A stretch of 64,000 bases of DNA from Bacillus velezensis (GTDB lineage: Bacteria; Bacillota; Bacilli; Bacillales; Bacillaceae). The notes beneath the pieces are model-generated. The model made no database searches. It was not told the DNA's origin and worked only from the letters and a program-made list of their open reading frames with translations. Location of the stretch: assembly GCF_001461825.1 (NCBI RefSeq), contig NZ_LLZC01000003.1:1-64000 (forward strand), in the 5' to 3' direction. Positions 1-10,311 of this stretch are shown in pieces. The position numbers and the translations under genes were made by a program. Each line of letters opens with the position of its first letter. Position 1 is the first letter of the stretch.

Positions 1-1490
1 GCGAGCCTGTCTGTGTACTGATCGAGCTCAGCGTACGTCAGCATACCGCCCGGAAAACGGAGCGCAGGACGATGCGGCGAAAGCGCGGCGCGGCGGGTGA
101 ACAGCCCGTGAAGCGTCGGAGCCGGCGGTTCAACCGCTTCTGTATGGTTAAACGCAGTTAACACCCGTTTCTTTTCATTTTCATCCGCCATATCAATATG
201 CCGAATCAGCTGGTTTGGATTTCTAACGGCATTTTCAACGATCGTCAGCAAATGAGTTTGAATTCGTTTAATCGATGTTTTAGTAAATAAAGCGGATTGA
301 TAATCAAAATTCAGCTCAATCAATCCCGTATCTGTCCGCTCCTTAATTAAAATGGACAGCTCATTTGCCGTATGTCCGCTGAAAAACATCGCCGTTTCAT
401 AATCGAAACCTTCTGCCTGACGCCACGCGAGAGGCTGGTATTGCATCGAAATCCCGATGATATTTTGCAGGTCGTGATGAGTCTGCCTTAATTCATTCAC
501 AAAAAGATTGTAAGGATATTTCTGGTGCCGCATAACAGACAGCTGCTCTTTTCCTACGCTGCGGACAAAGGACAGGAACTCCGCATCAGGATCTGCCGTC
601 ATTCTGATCGGCAGTGTGCTGACGAACATGCCGAGCATATCCTTTTCGAGCCTGGAGCCCCGGTTTCCGTAATAAGTGCCGATGGCAATATCCTTTTTAG
701 CCGTCAGACGGCTGATGCATATGTATAACGAAGCCATAAACAGAGAGATGATGCTGATATTATTTTCTTTGCAAAAACGCCGGATAGATTGTTCTAAGGA
801 GTGAGAAAGAGTGATTGTATCTCTGGAAGCCGCAGTGCTTTGTCTAAGATGAGAGGTTCGTTCCGCCAGTGAAAGGTGTTCCGGAACGGTTCGGTATGTT
901 TCAGTCCAAAATGAACGGTCTTTTTGAAAACGGGAAGACTGTAAGTATTGCTGTTCTTTTTCCATGTAGCTGAGATAGGAAGGTCTGTGATGTTCAGCTA
1001 AATCCTCGCCCCGCATGATCTTTTGGTAGATATCAATGAGCTGGTTGCCGAGCAGGTTGAGCGAGATGCCGTCCATGATAATATGGTGAAATTTTGAATA
1101 AAGCCAAACTTCTTCGTCTGACATGACAAGCAGAGTAAATTGATACAGAGGTGAATGAAACAGCTTGAACGGAACACGGGTCTGCGTGTCAATCCATGCG
1201 TCCCGCTCTGCCTGATCAGTATGAGTAAAATCAACAGTCTCTAGAGAAATCGGCCGATGCCCCGCCAGATACAGCTGGGGTTCTGATCCGTCCCCTTCTG
1301 TCAGTTGAAACCTGAGTGAATCATTTTGCGAGATAGAAAAATCTAAAGCATGGCGCAGTACGTCAAAATCGATGTCCCCCCTGAATTTGACGCACGCCGC
1401 GAGATTGCAGATACTTGTGCCCGGCTCGAGCAGCTCTGTAAACCAGACTCTTCTTTGGGCGTGAGTTAAAGAATAAACAGTGTTCTTCAA
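1..1490 (-). CDS. ppsA: Fengycin (plipastatin) synthetase, first subunit, N-terminal part
   Basis: The frame stays open from a TTG at 1490 to the window edge, so only the first ~496 residues are seen and the 3' end is missing. The start has a GGAGGG ribosome site at 1497-1502. Residues 1 to ~430 are a condensation domain with the active-site motif HHIIMDG at about 135-141. The last ~60 residues enter an adenylation domain (HGLFTRRAA, LTYAELD). An N-terminal condensation domain in a first subunit is the lipo-initiation type that attaches the beta-hydroxy fatty acid. The N-terminus (YSLTHAQRRVWFTELLEP) resembles B. subtilis PpsA, and the gene faces away from dacC as in that species. Another lipopeptide synthetase is possible but the neighbourhood argues against it. 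Confidence 0.88.
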   Translation of the reverse strand, partial: MKNTVYSLTHAQRRVWFTELLEPGTSICNLAACVKFRGDIDFDVLRHALDFSISQNDSLRFQLTEGDGSEPQLYLAGHRPISLETVDFTHTDQAERDAWIDTQTRVPFKLFHSPLYQFTLLVMSDEEVWLYSKFHHIIMDGISLNLLGNQLIDIYQKIMRGEDLAEHHRPSYLSYMEKEQQYLQSSRFQKDRSFWTETYRTVPEHLSLAERTSHLRQSTAASRDTITLSHSLEQSIRRFCKENNISIISLFMASLYICISRLTAKKDIAIGTYYGNRGSRLEKDMLGMFVSTLPIRMTADPDAEFLSFVRSVGKEQLSVMRHQKYPYNLFVNELRQTHHDLQNIIGISMQYQPLAWRQAEGFDYETAMFFSGHTANELSILIKERTDTGLIELNFDYQSALFTKTSIKRIQTHLLTIVENAVRNPNQLIRHIDMADENEKKRVLTAFNHTEAVEPPAPTLHGLFTRRAALSPHRPALRFPGGMLTYAELDQYTDRL

Positions 1491-1577
1491 TGGAATCCCT
1501 CCATTTCAATTTAAGAGGATAAGAAAGTGAAATAATTACAATTAAATTTCGACAGCATATGACTAAATCATCCATAT

Positions 1578-1635
1578 AAGCATTATTTTAAAACATATTT
1601 TAGAAATCACAATAAAAAATTAAATTTTCTCTAAC
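1578..1635 (-). promoter_or_regulatory. Candidate fengycin operon promoter
   Basis: On the minus strand TTGTGA (1612-1607) is followed after 16 nt by TAAAAT (1590-1585), placing the start about 88 nt upstream of the TTG codon. The stretch just upstream of -35 is almost pure A+T, which fits an UP element. From memory, published work on a fengycin operon put the start about 86 nt before the coding region with an UP element; this position agrees. Confidence 0.5.
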
Positions 1636-1639
1636 ATTT

Positions 1640-1930
1640 TTTAGAATATAGTATATATTCCTCACTTCATTTCTTCATTTCTATAATCTTTATACCATGT
1701 AAAACGGTATGTATGCACACTACAAACTGGTTCTTAAACACTATAATAAGGAATAAAATGTATAATTAATTGCGCTTTTAAAAAGGTTTTGTCTCCTTAA
1801 AAGAAGTTTTACGTTAAAAAATGAAAAATCGGTGAACAAGTAAGAAAGTATCATGTAAAAAAAAGGAAGGATATTGCCGATATTACTTTTTGAAAAGATT
1901 GATTCATAATCGCAATATAATGTTTTACAG
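1640..1930. other. AT-rich intergenic region, no gene seen
   Basis: About 300 bp between the fengycin promoter and the dacC terminator. It is strongly A+T rich with no convincing ORF, RNA gene or hairpin. It may hold binding sites for regulators of the lipopeptide operon, but none is clear. Confidence 0.5.
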
Positions 1931-1936
1931 ACATCG

Positions 1937-1965
1937 AAAAAAGCCGAATCCTCTAAGGATTCGGC
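1937..1965 (-). terminator. Terminator of galM-dacC
   Basis: A 10-bp perfect stem (GCCGAATCCT/AGGATTCGGC) with a 3-nt loop is followed on the minus strand by six T. It lies just after the dacC stop codon. Confidence 0.9.
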
Positions 1966-1970
1966 CCTTC

Positions 1971-3446
1971 TTATTGATTTGCCAGCACGACTGCGATTTT
2001 GTCTTCAATGTCTTTTCCGTCATCTTCGTCAAGCAGCCCGTTTTGAAGCACGGAAAAAATAAGCGTATCTCCTGTTTTTGTGTCTGCATAGCCGGCAATC
2101 GAACTGACTGATGTTAGCGACCCGGTTTTCGCTTTAATTTTGCCCTCCGCCGGGGTGCCCTTCAGCCGGTTCCGAAGGGTTCCTCCCGTCATTCTGTCAC
2201 TTGCGCCGGCGACAGGGAGCGACCGAAGGAAAGCCGGGTACCACTTTTCTTTCTGAACCGCATACAAAAGCTCTCCGATTTGGCCGGCGGATACGCCGTT
2301 AATATGAGAAACGCCGGATCCGTCTCTTGCAATCAATTCATCCGGATTCAGCCCGAACGATTTAAGCTCCGATTTCATCACGTCCAAGCCCTTTTCCCAG
2401 CTGCCCTCCCCTTTTTTCACTTTTCCCATTTCCTTGATCAGAATTTCGGCGTGCCCGTTGTTGCTCAGTTTCATAAACGGAATCAATAATTCTGAAAGAG
2501 GCATGGATGTCCGTGATGTGACAAGTTGGGTGCGGTGCGGCATTCGCCCTGTTCTGATTTTCCCTTTTACAGTTATACCCTGTTTAGTAAGCGCTTGTTT
2601 CCATAAATCTAAAGCATAGGACGACGGATCCCACACCGCCGCCCATTCTCTTGCCTGTGCCGAGCCGACAGGTATGGTTCCCTTTATCGTAATCACATTG
2701 CCACCGTGCTCCCGTTCAACCGTCAATTCTTTCTTTTCATCAGAAGCGACGGTTTTCACTTCATTTTTCACACGAACGACGTCCGTATGGGGAGAAATCG
2801 AAATGCGCGGCTTTTTACCGGGCTGTTTCGCCGGGCTGATTTCCGCAATCACCGTTCCGGTATCATAATCCTCATTTGGGGAAGCGGTAAGAGCTGATAC
2901 TTGCGCTCCATAATATTGGCCTTCATCGCTCCACGGAAGATCAACTGAATACCTGGTATCGTCATACCACGAGTCATCCCCGACCAGATCTCCTTTAATG
3001 ACATGGATGCCCCTGGCTTTGACCTGTTTAGCCATCTTCTCAAAATCAGAAACCAATAGGGTCGGATCGCCTTTTCCCCTGAGATAAAGGTTTCCGCGCA
3101 GCTGTTTTCCTTTCACGGCGCCGTCTGCCCGTACTTCTGTCTTAAAGGTGTAATCTTCTCCGAGAACAGAAAGCGCCGCAGATGCCGTCAGCAGCTTCAT
3201 CAATGATGCAGGCCTCAGCCGCATATCTTCCCGGCTGCCGAACAGCACCTCCCCTGTTTTTGCTGACCGGACACTGACGCCCGATGAAGCCCCCTTTAAA
3301 GCAGGTTCTTCATCCAGAATGTGTTCCAGCTCTTTTTGTAAAGTATTTTTTTGTTCAGCCGCCTTAGCCGCATCATCAATATAAGGAACTGCGGCAATGA
3401 TCAAAAGCAGAATCACCGCGCTCAAGCGTTTCACATATGTTTTCAA
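1971..3446 (-). CDS. dacC: D-alanyl-D-alanine carboxypeptidase/endopeptidase, PBP4a
   Basis: Low-molecular-weight class C penicillin-binding protein that trims the stem peptides of peptidoglycan outside the cell. The 491-aa product has a lysine-containing N-terminal hydrophobic signal (residues 7-22) and the three family motifs: SLMK with nucleophile Ser81, SNN near residue 330, and KTG at 440-442. The long insert between SxxK and SxN is typical of the DacB/PBP4a family. Translation starts at a TTG with AGAGGCGGG upstream; no ATG lies in a better place. galM lies 18 nt upstream on the same strand, so the two are probably cotranscribed, and a terminator follows directly. Confidence 0.95.
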   Translation of the reverse strand: MKTYVKRLSAVILLLIIAAVPYIDDAAKAAEQKNTLQKELEHILDEEPALKGASSGVSVRSAKTGEVLFGSREDMRLRPASLMKLLTASAALSVLGEDYTFKTEVRADGAVKGKQLRGNLYLRGKGDPTLLVSDFEKMAKQVKARGIHVIKGDLVGDDSWYDDTRYSVDLPWSDEGQYYGAQVSALTASPNEDYDTGTVIAEISPAKQPGKKPRISISPHTDVVRVKNEVKTVASDEKKELTVEREHGGNVITIKGTIPVGSAQAREWAAVWDPSSYALDLWKQALTKQGITVKGKIRTGRMPHRTQLVTSRTSMPLSELLIPFMKLSNNGHAEILIKEMGKVKKGEGSWEKGLDVMKSELKSFGLNPDELIARDGSGVSHINGVSAGQIGELLYAVQKEKWYPAFLRSLPVAGASDRMTGGTLRNRLKGTPAEGKIKAKTGSLTSVSSIAGYADTKTGDTLIFSVLQNGLLDEDDGKDIEDKIAVVLANQ

Positions 3447-3464
3447 TGTTATCCCGCCTCTTTC

Positions 3465-4457
<993 letters not shown>

Positions 4458-4503
4458 CTAGCATGTATAGGAATTCCATTTTCTAAACTCATTTTCCTGC
4501 TCT

Positions 4504-4536
4504 AAAAAAACATCGCCCGTATGAACTGAGCGATGT
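4504..4536 (-). terminator. Terminator of yoeA
   Basis: Minus-strand stem ACATCGC/GCGATGT with a 13-nt loop and a run of seven T, immediately after the yoeA stop codon. Confidence 0.85.
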
Positions 4537-4547
4537 GCGGTAAAACC

Positions 4548-5936
4548 TTATTGAATCAGCCGGGTAATCTGTTTTTTCTTCCATACAAACCGGTAATATC
4601 CGTATTGCAGCAGCAGGCTGACGACAAAAGCCGCCGGATAACCGACCCAAATGCCGAGAATGCCGAGATTCGTATAATGAGAAAGAATAAAGGCCACAGG
4701 CACTTCAATTCCCCAAATCGCAAAAATGCTGATAATCGTCGGCCATAACACCGTACCGCTCGCCCGCATTGTTGCTGAAACGATCTGAGCGTGACCGAAA
4801 ATCAAATAGCTCCAAAGGGTAATCATAATCAGATTGCGGGCAATGTGGAGTGTATCCTGATCTGTTAAAAACAAAGCCAGTATCTGCCGGGAGAAGGTGT
4901 AAATCAGCAGGATCAACACCCCGCCGATCAAATAATTCAGGCCGATGCCGACTTTGATGACCTGTTTCAGCCGGCCGAATTGATTGGCGCCAATGGATTG
5001 GGCGGCAAAAATTGAAACGGCGATACCGAGGCTTACCGCCGGCATCTGCACATAACTCGCCACTTGGTTGACGACCCCGTAAGCAGCCGTCGCGTTTGAT
5101 CCGTAATGATTGACAAATGAAATGACCGCAATTTCAGAAAGTGACACGAGAATCATATTGATGCTCGACGGAATACCGAGACGGAGTAAAAGCGCGAGCA
5201 GCTTTTTGTCCATTTTAAGAGAACGGAGCGCAGTCCGGTCAAATGCCAATGGATGTTTTCTTTTCCGTAAATAAACCATGAGTACGATAAATGTCACGAT
5301 GTTTGAAATCACGGTTGCATACGCCGAACCGTAAATGCCGAACTTCGGAAGTCCGAAAAGCCCGAGAATCAATAAGGGCAAGAGCCCGATGTTTATGACT
5401 GTACTGACGATTAACGTATAAAACGGGGTCTTTGAATCTCCCGTTCCGCGTAAAAATGTCGTATACGCAAAATATAAAAACATCAGCGGCATTGCGCAAA
5501 ACAAAATGCGCGCATATCGGACACTGACATCTATTACGTTTTCCGGCGTTCCCATCAGCCGCAGAATATCAAGCGTAAACACACTGCCGACAACTGCCAG
5601 AACAACACCGAGCATAAAGGTAAAAGTCAGTGTAGTGCCGACAATCGCCTTCATCCTCTCTTCGTTTTTCGCGCCGTAAGCCTGCCCGATCAGAATGGAA
5701 CTTCCCGAACCGATTCCGATCGTAAAGGAGATCAGCAGAAAAAACAGCGGAAAAAAAGACGATACAGCGGCAAGCGCATCAACTCCGAGCCACCTTCCGA
5801 CAAATACCATTCCGACCAATTGGCCGACAGATTGCAATACATTGCTTAAAAGCAGCGGCACTAAAAACAGTGACATCGATCGCCAGACAGACTGGCCGCG
5901 GCCTTCCGCTGTTTCTAAATGATCTTGTACTTCCAT
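4548..5936 (-). CDS. yoeA: MATE-family efflux transporter
   Basis: A 462-aa inner-membrane protein with about twelve hydrophobic segments in two similar halves, as in multidrug and toxic compound extrusion proteins, which export small molecules by Na+ or H+ antiport. Family-like features are the early GxxxxMVFVGRWLG segment and GxGSGSSILIGQAYGAKN in the first half. The ATG at 5936 has AAGGAG (5945-5950) upstream. Length and position match B. subtilis YoeA. The substrate cannot be read from the sequence. Confidence 0.9.
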   Translation of the reverse strand: MEVQDHLETAEGRGQSVWRSMSLFLVPLLLSNVLQSVGQLVGMVFVGRWLGVDALAAVSSFFPLFFLLISFTIGIGSGSSILIGQAYGAKNEERMKAIVGTTLTFTFMLGVVLAVVGSVFTLDILRLMGTPENVIDVSVRYARILFCAMPLMFLYFAYTTFLRGTGDSKTPFYTLIVSTVINIGLLPLLILGLFGLPKFGIYGSAYATVISNIVTFIVLMVYLRKRKHPLAFDRTALRSLKMDKKLLALLLRLGIPSSINMILVSLSEIAVISFVNHYGSNATAAYGVVNQVASYVQMPAVSLGIAVSIFAAQSIGANQFGRLKQVIKVGIGLNYLIGGVLILLIYTFSRQILALFLTDQDTLHIARNLIMITLWSYLIFGHAQIVSATMRASGTVLWPTIISIFAIWGIEVPVAFILSHYTNLGILGIWVGYPAAFVVSLLLQYGYYRFVWKKKQITRLIQ

Positions 5937-6091
5937 ATGTAGGACTCCTTTTTTGATTTTCTTCCATTTTATTATTCAGCAGACAGCTTGTAAAAACCTT
6001 TTGTTCAATGAAACTCTTTATCTTTTTCTCACGTCTTACATGGAAATAAACCATAAAAATAAAAAGTCCGGAAAATATTTCTGAAAAGGTA

Positions 6092-6127
6092 TTGTAATCT
6101 TACCGTAATTATTGTAACATTTGTAAC
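6092..6127 (+). promoter_or_regulatory. Candidate iseA promoter with WalR box
   Basis: TGTAAT-N5-CGTAAT (6093-6109) is one mismatch from the TGTWAH-N5-TGTWAH consensus of the cell-wall response regulator WalR, and two further TGTAAC units follow at 6113 and 6122. A sigma-A-like TTGTAA (6092-6097), 17 nt, TAACAT (6115-6120) overlaps the box, the arrangement expected for repression. iseA is known to be repressed by WalRK in B. subtilis. Confidence 0.6.
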
Positions 6128-6164
6128 ATAAGAGAAAGAGATTGATTGAAGGAGAGATTATATC

Positions 6165-6707
6165 ATGAAAAAATGGCTATTATTCCTCACTACTATTACA
6201 TTGATTCTGTCATTGGGCACTGCGGCGACCGCAAAAAATGCACCTAATGACCTTACACAAAAACAAGCGCTTCAGCTGGCCCTGTCAGCGAGAGAACATT
6301 TCTGGAACACGATGAGCGGCGGTGCGCTTAAATCAAACGCAAATTGCACTTCTGAACCGTTTGAATATCAAAATCTGCAATATGTATTTATGTGCAAAGA
6401 CCTCGGAACAAAAGCGAAAGCCGTAAAATATCTGACACCCGCTTTTACAAAGCAAGCGATTGACAAAGGGCTCAAAGATTACCACTTCACTGTAAAAGAC
6501 GGCAAATTGGCTGTTCCGGTCGGCGACGGAGATAACCTCCTGAATTGGAAAAAAGCAAAAATGACTCTGCTCTCTAAAAAAGGAAGCGTCCAAACATACC
6601 GCTTCACTGTACCGACTCTTGACGGTTCTCCGTCAGCAAAACGCGATGTAACATTCGTAAAAGAAAACAACGTTTGGAAAGTCAATCAATTTGATGCTGT
6701 CATATAA
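6165..6707 (+). CDS. iseA: Secreted inhibitor of DL-endopeptidase autolysins
   Basis: A 180-aa protein with a signal peptide (MKKWLLFLT..., probable cleavage after TAATA near residue 22) and a compact C-terminal domain. It matches B. subtilis IseA (YoeB), which binds and blocks NlpC/P60 cell-wall hydrolases such as LytE and LytF at the cell surface and so slows autolysis under wall stress. AAGGAGAG lies 10 nt before the ATG. It is a single-gene unit with its own promoter and terminator. Confidence 0.92.
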   Translation: MKKWLLFLTTITLILSLGTAATAKNAPNDLTQKQALQLALSAREHFWNTMSGGALKSNANCTSEPFEYQNLQYVFMCKDLGTKAKAVKYLTPAFTKQAIDKGLKDYHFTVKDGKLAVPVGDGDNLLNWKKAKMTLLSKKGSVQTYRFTVPTLDGSPSAKRDVTFVKENNVWKVNQFDAVI

Positions 6708-6712
6708 GAAAA

Positions 6713-6740
6713 AGCCCGCTTACTTACAGCGGGCTTTTTT
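6713..6740 (+). terminator. Terminator of iseA
   Basis: AGCCCGCT/AGCGGGCT stem with a 7-nt loop and a T tract, six nt after the stop codon. Confidence 0.92.
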
Positions 6741-7049
6741 CACATCATTTCCACCAGGTTCTCACAAAATATTCAACTCAAAAACCCCTTGTATAACAAG
6801 GGGTTTTCTGTTTTGCCGACATTATTAATCCGCGCCTATCTTATACAAAAAACGCTCTAGGAGAACGTACAATATACCTATATATACGTTGATATATAAG
6901 GTTTCCTGACAACACTTGTGCTAAATTTGTGTAAAATATTTTAAGTGTTTTTATCTGTGCAAATTTCGAATTCTTAAAGATATTCATTTTACTCTGAGTT
7001 TTAACGTGGTAAAATTTTGAATAATATTTTATCGCGAAAGGATATGATT
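6741..7049. other. Host-prophage junction: relict tRNA terminator, attL, prophage left end
   Basis: Holds a hairpin ACCCCTTGTATAACAAGGGGT near 6784-6804 (on the minus strand the original tRNA-Arg terminator), attL, and ~185 bp of AT-rich prophage DNA that must contain the promoter of the LXG toxin operon. No ORF is seen. Confidence 0.7.
6816..6864. repeat. Prophage attachment site attL (49-bp core)
   Basis: Identical over 49 bp to 47624-47672. The core starts CCGACATTATTAATCC and ends CTCTAGGAGA, the last 12 nt being the 3' end of tRNA-Arg. One mismatch further out (6815/47623), similarity goes on into a terminator-like hairpin, so the homologous stretch is about 80 bp. Confidence 0.95.
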
Positions 7050-8876
7050 ATGAAAATCTTTGAAGCAACCACCCTGCTTTCTGCCGCTAAACAACGCGCA
7101 AACGAATACAAAGAACTCCGCGGCCAGATGGTTAACCTGAAAAAAGCATTTCAAGGCATGGCTGATCTCAGTGACGGCGATTTCTCTGGCCGGGGCGCAG
7201 ATAACATCAAAGCCTTTTTCCAGGACCACGCCGGCGTCACAGACAGCTGGCTTGATCTGATCGATATGAAAATCGCATTTCTCTCAAGCCTTCCCGGCAA
7301 AGTCGAAGATGCCGGACTTTCTAATTCGCATGTGGAGGAATCATTTCTGGAGCACGAGCTCACACACGCCCTGAATAAATCAAAGGCGATTATGGAAGAA
7401 CAGAAAAAAGACATGCGCTCCATCCTCGGAGAGATCGAAGACATCATCTCGCTTGATCTCTTTTCCACCGAAAGCGTGGATCACAAGCTCCAATCAGCCG
7501 ACAAAAAGAGAAACGAAACGATACATAAACTCGGCAGACTTGATCACGATCTAACGAAAGAATACGCAGAAACCGAAGCGAACGAACAGTTCATCCAAGC
7601 TGACTTCCAGCAGCTTCAAAACGCCACAGGCAAAGGGAAAAACGCCACTCCCCTTCACTACAACGCCAAGGCGTACCGTGAAAGCGACATCCATAAGAAA
7701 AAAGGCGAGATTGCAAGACACTCTGATGCTTATCTTACGATTAAGGAAAAAGAAGCAAGGGAACGTGAGATTGAAAAACTGAAAGATAGACTGAACAATT
7801 TCGACTATGAGAATGCTGCTGAGTTCTACTCAATGGCCAAAACGATCGGTTATGAAAACCTGACAAAAGAACAGCAGCGATACTTTACTCAAATTCAAAA
7901 CACGCAAGAACTCACAGACGGTTTCAAAGGAGTTGCAGTCGGCCTTTATGATGTTGGGCAAGATACTGTGTTAGGGTTGAAAGATCTCGCTGTCGGCGCC
8001 TGGGACTTTTATCAGCTCTCTGATGAACAAAAGGTTGTTAAAACGATTTCTACTGTATTGAATACTCCGTCTTACGCAAAAATCATATGGACAAACCTAG
8101 CCGATTCGTGGAATGATCAAATGGTGAATGGTGATACGTACTCTAGAGCGCACTACGTCTCCTATGCGGTGGGCAGCCTTGTCGGCCTGAAAGGTGTGGG
8201 CTCGACGGTTAAAGTATCAAGCAAACTCGCAAAAACAGGCTTATCCAAGGTGGGAAAAGTATTGGAGCCTGGCGCTGCAAGCCATGTACACACAGGGATA
8301 AAAAACGGAACAGACTATATCAACTCTTTATTGAAAAATAAAAACGAACCTGCCCTTGTTGGAATAGCGAAAGATATTGAAAACACCCATAACGTAAAAA
8401 ACACCCCGCTTTTAAAGAAAGAAATTCAAAAAAAGCAAGATATGCTGACACAGGCCGCGCCGTTCACACATAAAGATGCCTTTGGAAATACAGTAACAAC
8501 CAACTTAAAAAATGGTCATTTAAAAAATGATGTTCATCCTATAACAGGCATACCTTATGATAAAGATGGTTTTCCAATATTTGATCCCGTTGTAGAAGTA
8601 AAAATTGATAAATCATTATATCTTGAAAAAGATACTGTACAGTTTAAAAAAGCAACCGAACTCCTGTTGCAAGAAATCAACAAAAATCCCGAGTTGAAAA
8701 ATCACTTTACAGAAATGCAGTTGAAGCAAATTATAAAAGGGAAAAAACCAAAAGGGTTTACGTGGCATCACCATCAAAATGAAGGTATAATGCAGCTAGT
8801 TGATGCAGATATACATGGTAAGACAGGGCACACTGGTGGAAGAAACATCTGGGGCGGAGGTTCCGAATACAGATAA
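7050..8876 (+). CDS. LXG-domain polymorphic toxin with WHH nuclease tip
   Basis: A 608-aa protein. Residues 1-~200 form the LXG domain ([20 protein letters not shown]...), the helical leader that sends toxins to the type VII (Yuk/Ess) secretion system. A middle region ([28 protein letters not shown]) matches B. subtilis YobL/YxiD-type toxins. The C-terminus is a WHH nuclease of the HNH/endonuclease VII superfamily: Trp572 and His573-575, then [16 protein letters not shown]. Its likely job is to cleave nucleic acid in neighbouring competitor cells. The ATG at 7050 is chosen because AAAGGA lies 7 nt upstream. A SUKH immunity gene follows after 14 nt. Confidence 0.88.
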   Translation: MKIFEATTLLSAAKQRANEYKELRGQMVNLKKAFQGMADLSDGDFSGRGADNIKAFFQDHAGVTDSWLDLIDMKIAFLSSLPGKVEDAGLSNSHVEESFLEHELTHALNKSKAIMEEQKKDMRSILGEIEDIISLDLFSTESVDHKLQSADKKRNETIHKLGRLDHDLTKEYAETEANEQFIQADFQQLQNATGKGKNATPLHYNAKAYRESDIHKKKGEIARHSDAYLTIKEKEAREREIEKLKDRLNNFDYENAAEFYSMAKTIGYENLTKEQQRYFTQIQNTQELTDGFKGVAVGLYDVGQDTVLGLKDLAVGAWDFYQLSDEQKVVKTISTVLNTPSYAKIIWTNLADSWNDQMVNGDTYSRAHYVSYAVGSLVGLKGVGSTVKVSSKLAKTGLSKVGKVLEPGAASHVHTGIKNGTDYINSLLKNKNEPALVGIAKDIENTHNVKNTPLLKKEIQKKQDMLTQAAPFTHKDAFGNTVTTNLKNGHLKNDVHPITGIPYDKDGFPIFDPVVEVKIDKSLYLEKDTVQFKKATELLLQEINKNPELKNHFTEMQLKQIIKGKKPKGFTWHHHQNEGIMQLVDADIHGKTGHTGGRNIWGGGSEYR

Positions 8877-8890
8877 AGGAGAGTTATAAC

Positions 8891-9331
8891 ATGGTTGAAT
8901 GGGATTTCGGAGAACATCCTATCAGTAACGAAGAAATTCAAGAAGTAGAAAATACGCTACAAGTAAAGTTCCCAAAAGATTACTTAAAATATGTCAAAAG
9001 TTATTCTGGCGCAACTCCAACTCCTGAGACTTTTGATTTTGAAGGAAGAAAAGGGATTGCTTTCGGATACTTACATAGTTTCCATGAGGATAGTGAGTCT
9101 TACATAATTAACGTTTCTAATCGTTATCGAGACGGCAGAATGCCAGATAAAGTAATTCCTATTGCGGATGATGTGTTTGGTAATGAGATCTGTTTCGATT
9201 TTAGAAAGAATCATAGTAATCCCCCTCTTGTTTTTTGGGATCATGAAATTGCATTTGAAAATCCAGAGAGTGCTCTGAGTCATATATGTAATTCGTTTAC
9301 GGAATTGGTAGATAAGCTCTACGAAGAATAG
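8891..9331 (+). CDS. SMI1/KNR4 (SUKH) family immunity protein
   Basis: A 146-aa cytoplasmic protein of the SUKH-1 fold (ISNEEIQEVENTLQVKFPKDYLKYVKSYSGA at the start, FGYLHSF and IPIADDVFGNEICFDF further on). Members sit beside LXG and other polymorphic toxins and bind the cognate nuclease domain to protect the producer. AAAGGAG is 9 nt before the ATG, and a terminator follows, so toxin and immunity form one operon. Pairing with the upstream WHH toxin is inferred from adjacency. Confidence 0.87.
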   Translation: MVEWDFGEHPISNEEIQEVENTLQVKFPKDYLKYVKSYSGATPTPETFDFEGRKGIAFGYLHSFHEDSESYIINVSNRYRDGRMPDKVIPIADDVFGNEICFDFRKNHSNPPLVFWDHEIAFENPESALSHICNSFTELVDKLYEE

Positions 9332-9355
9332 AAACAAAAAGTCCATATAAAGCAA

Positions 9356-9385
9356 AGCCCTTCCCCTTTTGAGAAGGGCTTTTTG
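9356..9385 (+). terminator. Terminator of toxin-immunity operon
   Basis: AGCCCTTC/GAAGGGCT stem with a 9-nt loop followed by TTTTTG. The hairpin could also serve a tiny minus-strand ORF ending at 9386. Confidence 0.88.
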
Positions 9386-9463
9386 TTATTTCGATAATAT
9401 TTCCAGTATTGCTTTTGTCTTCGTTTCGCAATTCCAATCATTATCAAATCCTTTACAAAGCAT
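9386..9463 (-). CDS. Possible 25-aa peptide
   Basis: A minus-strand reading frame beginning MLCKGFDNDWNC and ending in TAA, with a strong AAAGGAGG site 10 nt before the ATG. Two cysteines, no signal peptide, not recognised. The ribosome site is the only real support, so this may be chance. Confidence 0.25.
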   Translation of the reverse strand: MLCKGFDNDWNCETKTKAILEILSK

Positions 9464-9525
9464 AGAAATGTATCCTCCTTTGCTTTAAAATGTAAGTATC
9501 TGTTTTGAACAATAGGGGGATTATT

Positions 9526-10206
9526 ATGATTTTATTTATGGGTTTTCTTACAATCTTTTCAACGATCGGCTTTATAGTTGGATTGATATTTTTAGTTTTT
9601 CGAAAAACAAGAAAAAAAGCTTATTGGCTAGTTCCTTCAACTTTGATACTCGCGATCATCGGTTTTTCTTTTATGTCTAAACCAGTTGAAGAGCTAGATG
9701 AAAGGGAAGAACAACCCATTTCATCAGCAAATATCGAGCCAATGGATTCTGATGCTCAAGAAGATAGCGATGAAGATGATTCTACCGTGGTTGAAGATGA
9801 CTCTACCGTGGTTCATGAGTTAAATTGGTCAGAAAAGAAAAATGACACCACATTTAAAATTGATCGTGTTGGGATCGTTAAAAACGAAATGGAATCTGGT
9901 GCTGAAGGGGCTATAGCTGTACACTTTGTTATTGACAATGGAAGCAAAAAGGATATTTCAACTTTTCCAAACCAAGGCACACTACTTACCAATACAAAGG
10001 AACAAATAGATGCCAGTTTGTCGCTCAGTGAAGATATAGGCGGAGAAATTATGTCAGGGGCAAAAAAAGAGGGATATGTCCTTTATCCAATAAAGAAATT
10101 AAATGATCCCAATGATATCAAATCAATCAGAGTTAAGTGGGATTTTTGGCCGGACAAAGATGTTACTACAAACGTTCAAGATTTTGATATTAATCTAGCC
10201 TGGTGA
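9526..10206 (+). CDS. Membrane-anchored protein with DUF4352-like extracellular domain
   Basis: A 226-aa protein of unknown function. Two hydrophobic helices (about residues 2-24 and 33-50) are followed by an acidic linker and a beta-rich C-terminal domain (FKIDRVGIVKNE..., GAIAVHFVIDNGSKKDI) reminiscent of DUF4352 proteins. The ATG at 9526 has AGGGGG 6 nt upstream; a TTG at 9505 is in frame but lacks a ribosome site. The linker contains a tandem 7-residue duplication (DDSTVVE DDSTVVH). It lies between the toxin operon and the lysis genes, convergent with the latter, so it is probably accessory cargo. Confidence 0.6.
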   Translation: MILFMGFLTIFSTIGFIVGLIFLVFRKTRKKAYWLVPSTLILAIIGFSFMSKPVEELDEREEQPISSANIEPMDSDAQEDSDEDDSTVVEDDSTVVHELNWSEKKNDTTFKIDRVGIVKNEMESGAEGAIAVHFVIDNGSKKDISTFPNQGTLLTNTKEQIDASLSLSEDIGGEIMSGAKKEGYVLYPIKKLNDPNDIKSIRVKWDFWPDKDVTTNVQDFDINLAW

Positions 10207-10217
10207 AAAATAAAACT

Positions 10218-10239
10218 CCCCCTTCCAAATAGAAGGGGG
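10218..10239. terminator. Bidirectional terminator between cargo gene and late operon
   Basis: CCCCCTTC/GAAGGGGG stem, 6-nt loop. On the minus strand it is followed by AGTTTTATTTTT and would end the late operon after the amidase; on the plus strand it follows the 10206 stop codon. Confidence 0.82.
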
Positions 10240-10311
10240 TTCAATTATATTTAAAGCGTTCGGCTTTGCTTTTGTCTTCAGCCGTAAATGCCGTAGCAAG
10301 CGTCAACTTAC

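Noticed and set aside
1363..1575. 70-aa minus-strand ORF across the synthetase start
   Set aside because: It overlaps the ribosome site and N-terminus of ppsA in another frame and has no coding support.
6853..6864. tRNA-like sequence at attL
   Set aside because: Only the last 12 nt of tRNA-Arg are present; it is the att core, not a second tRNA or pseudogene.
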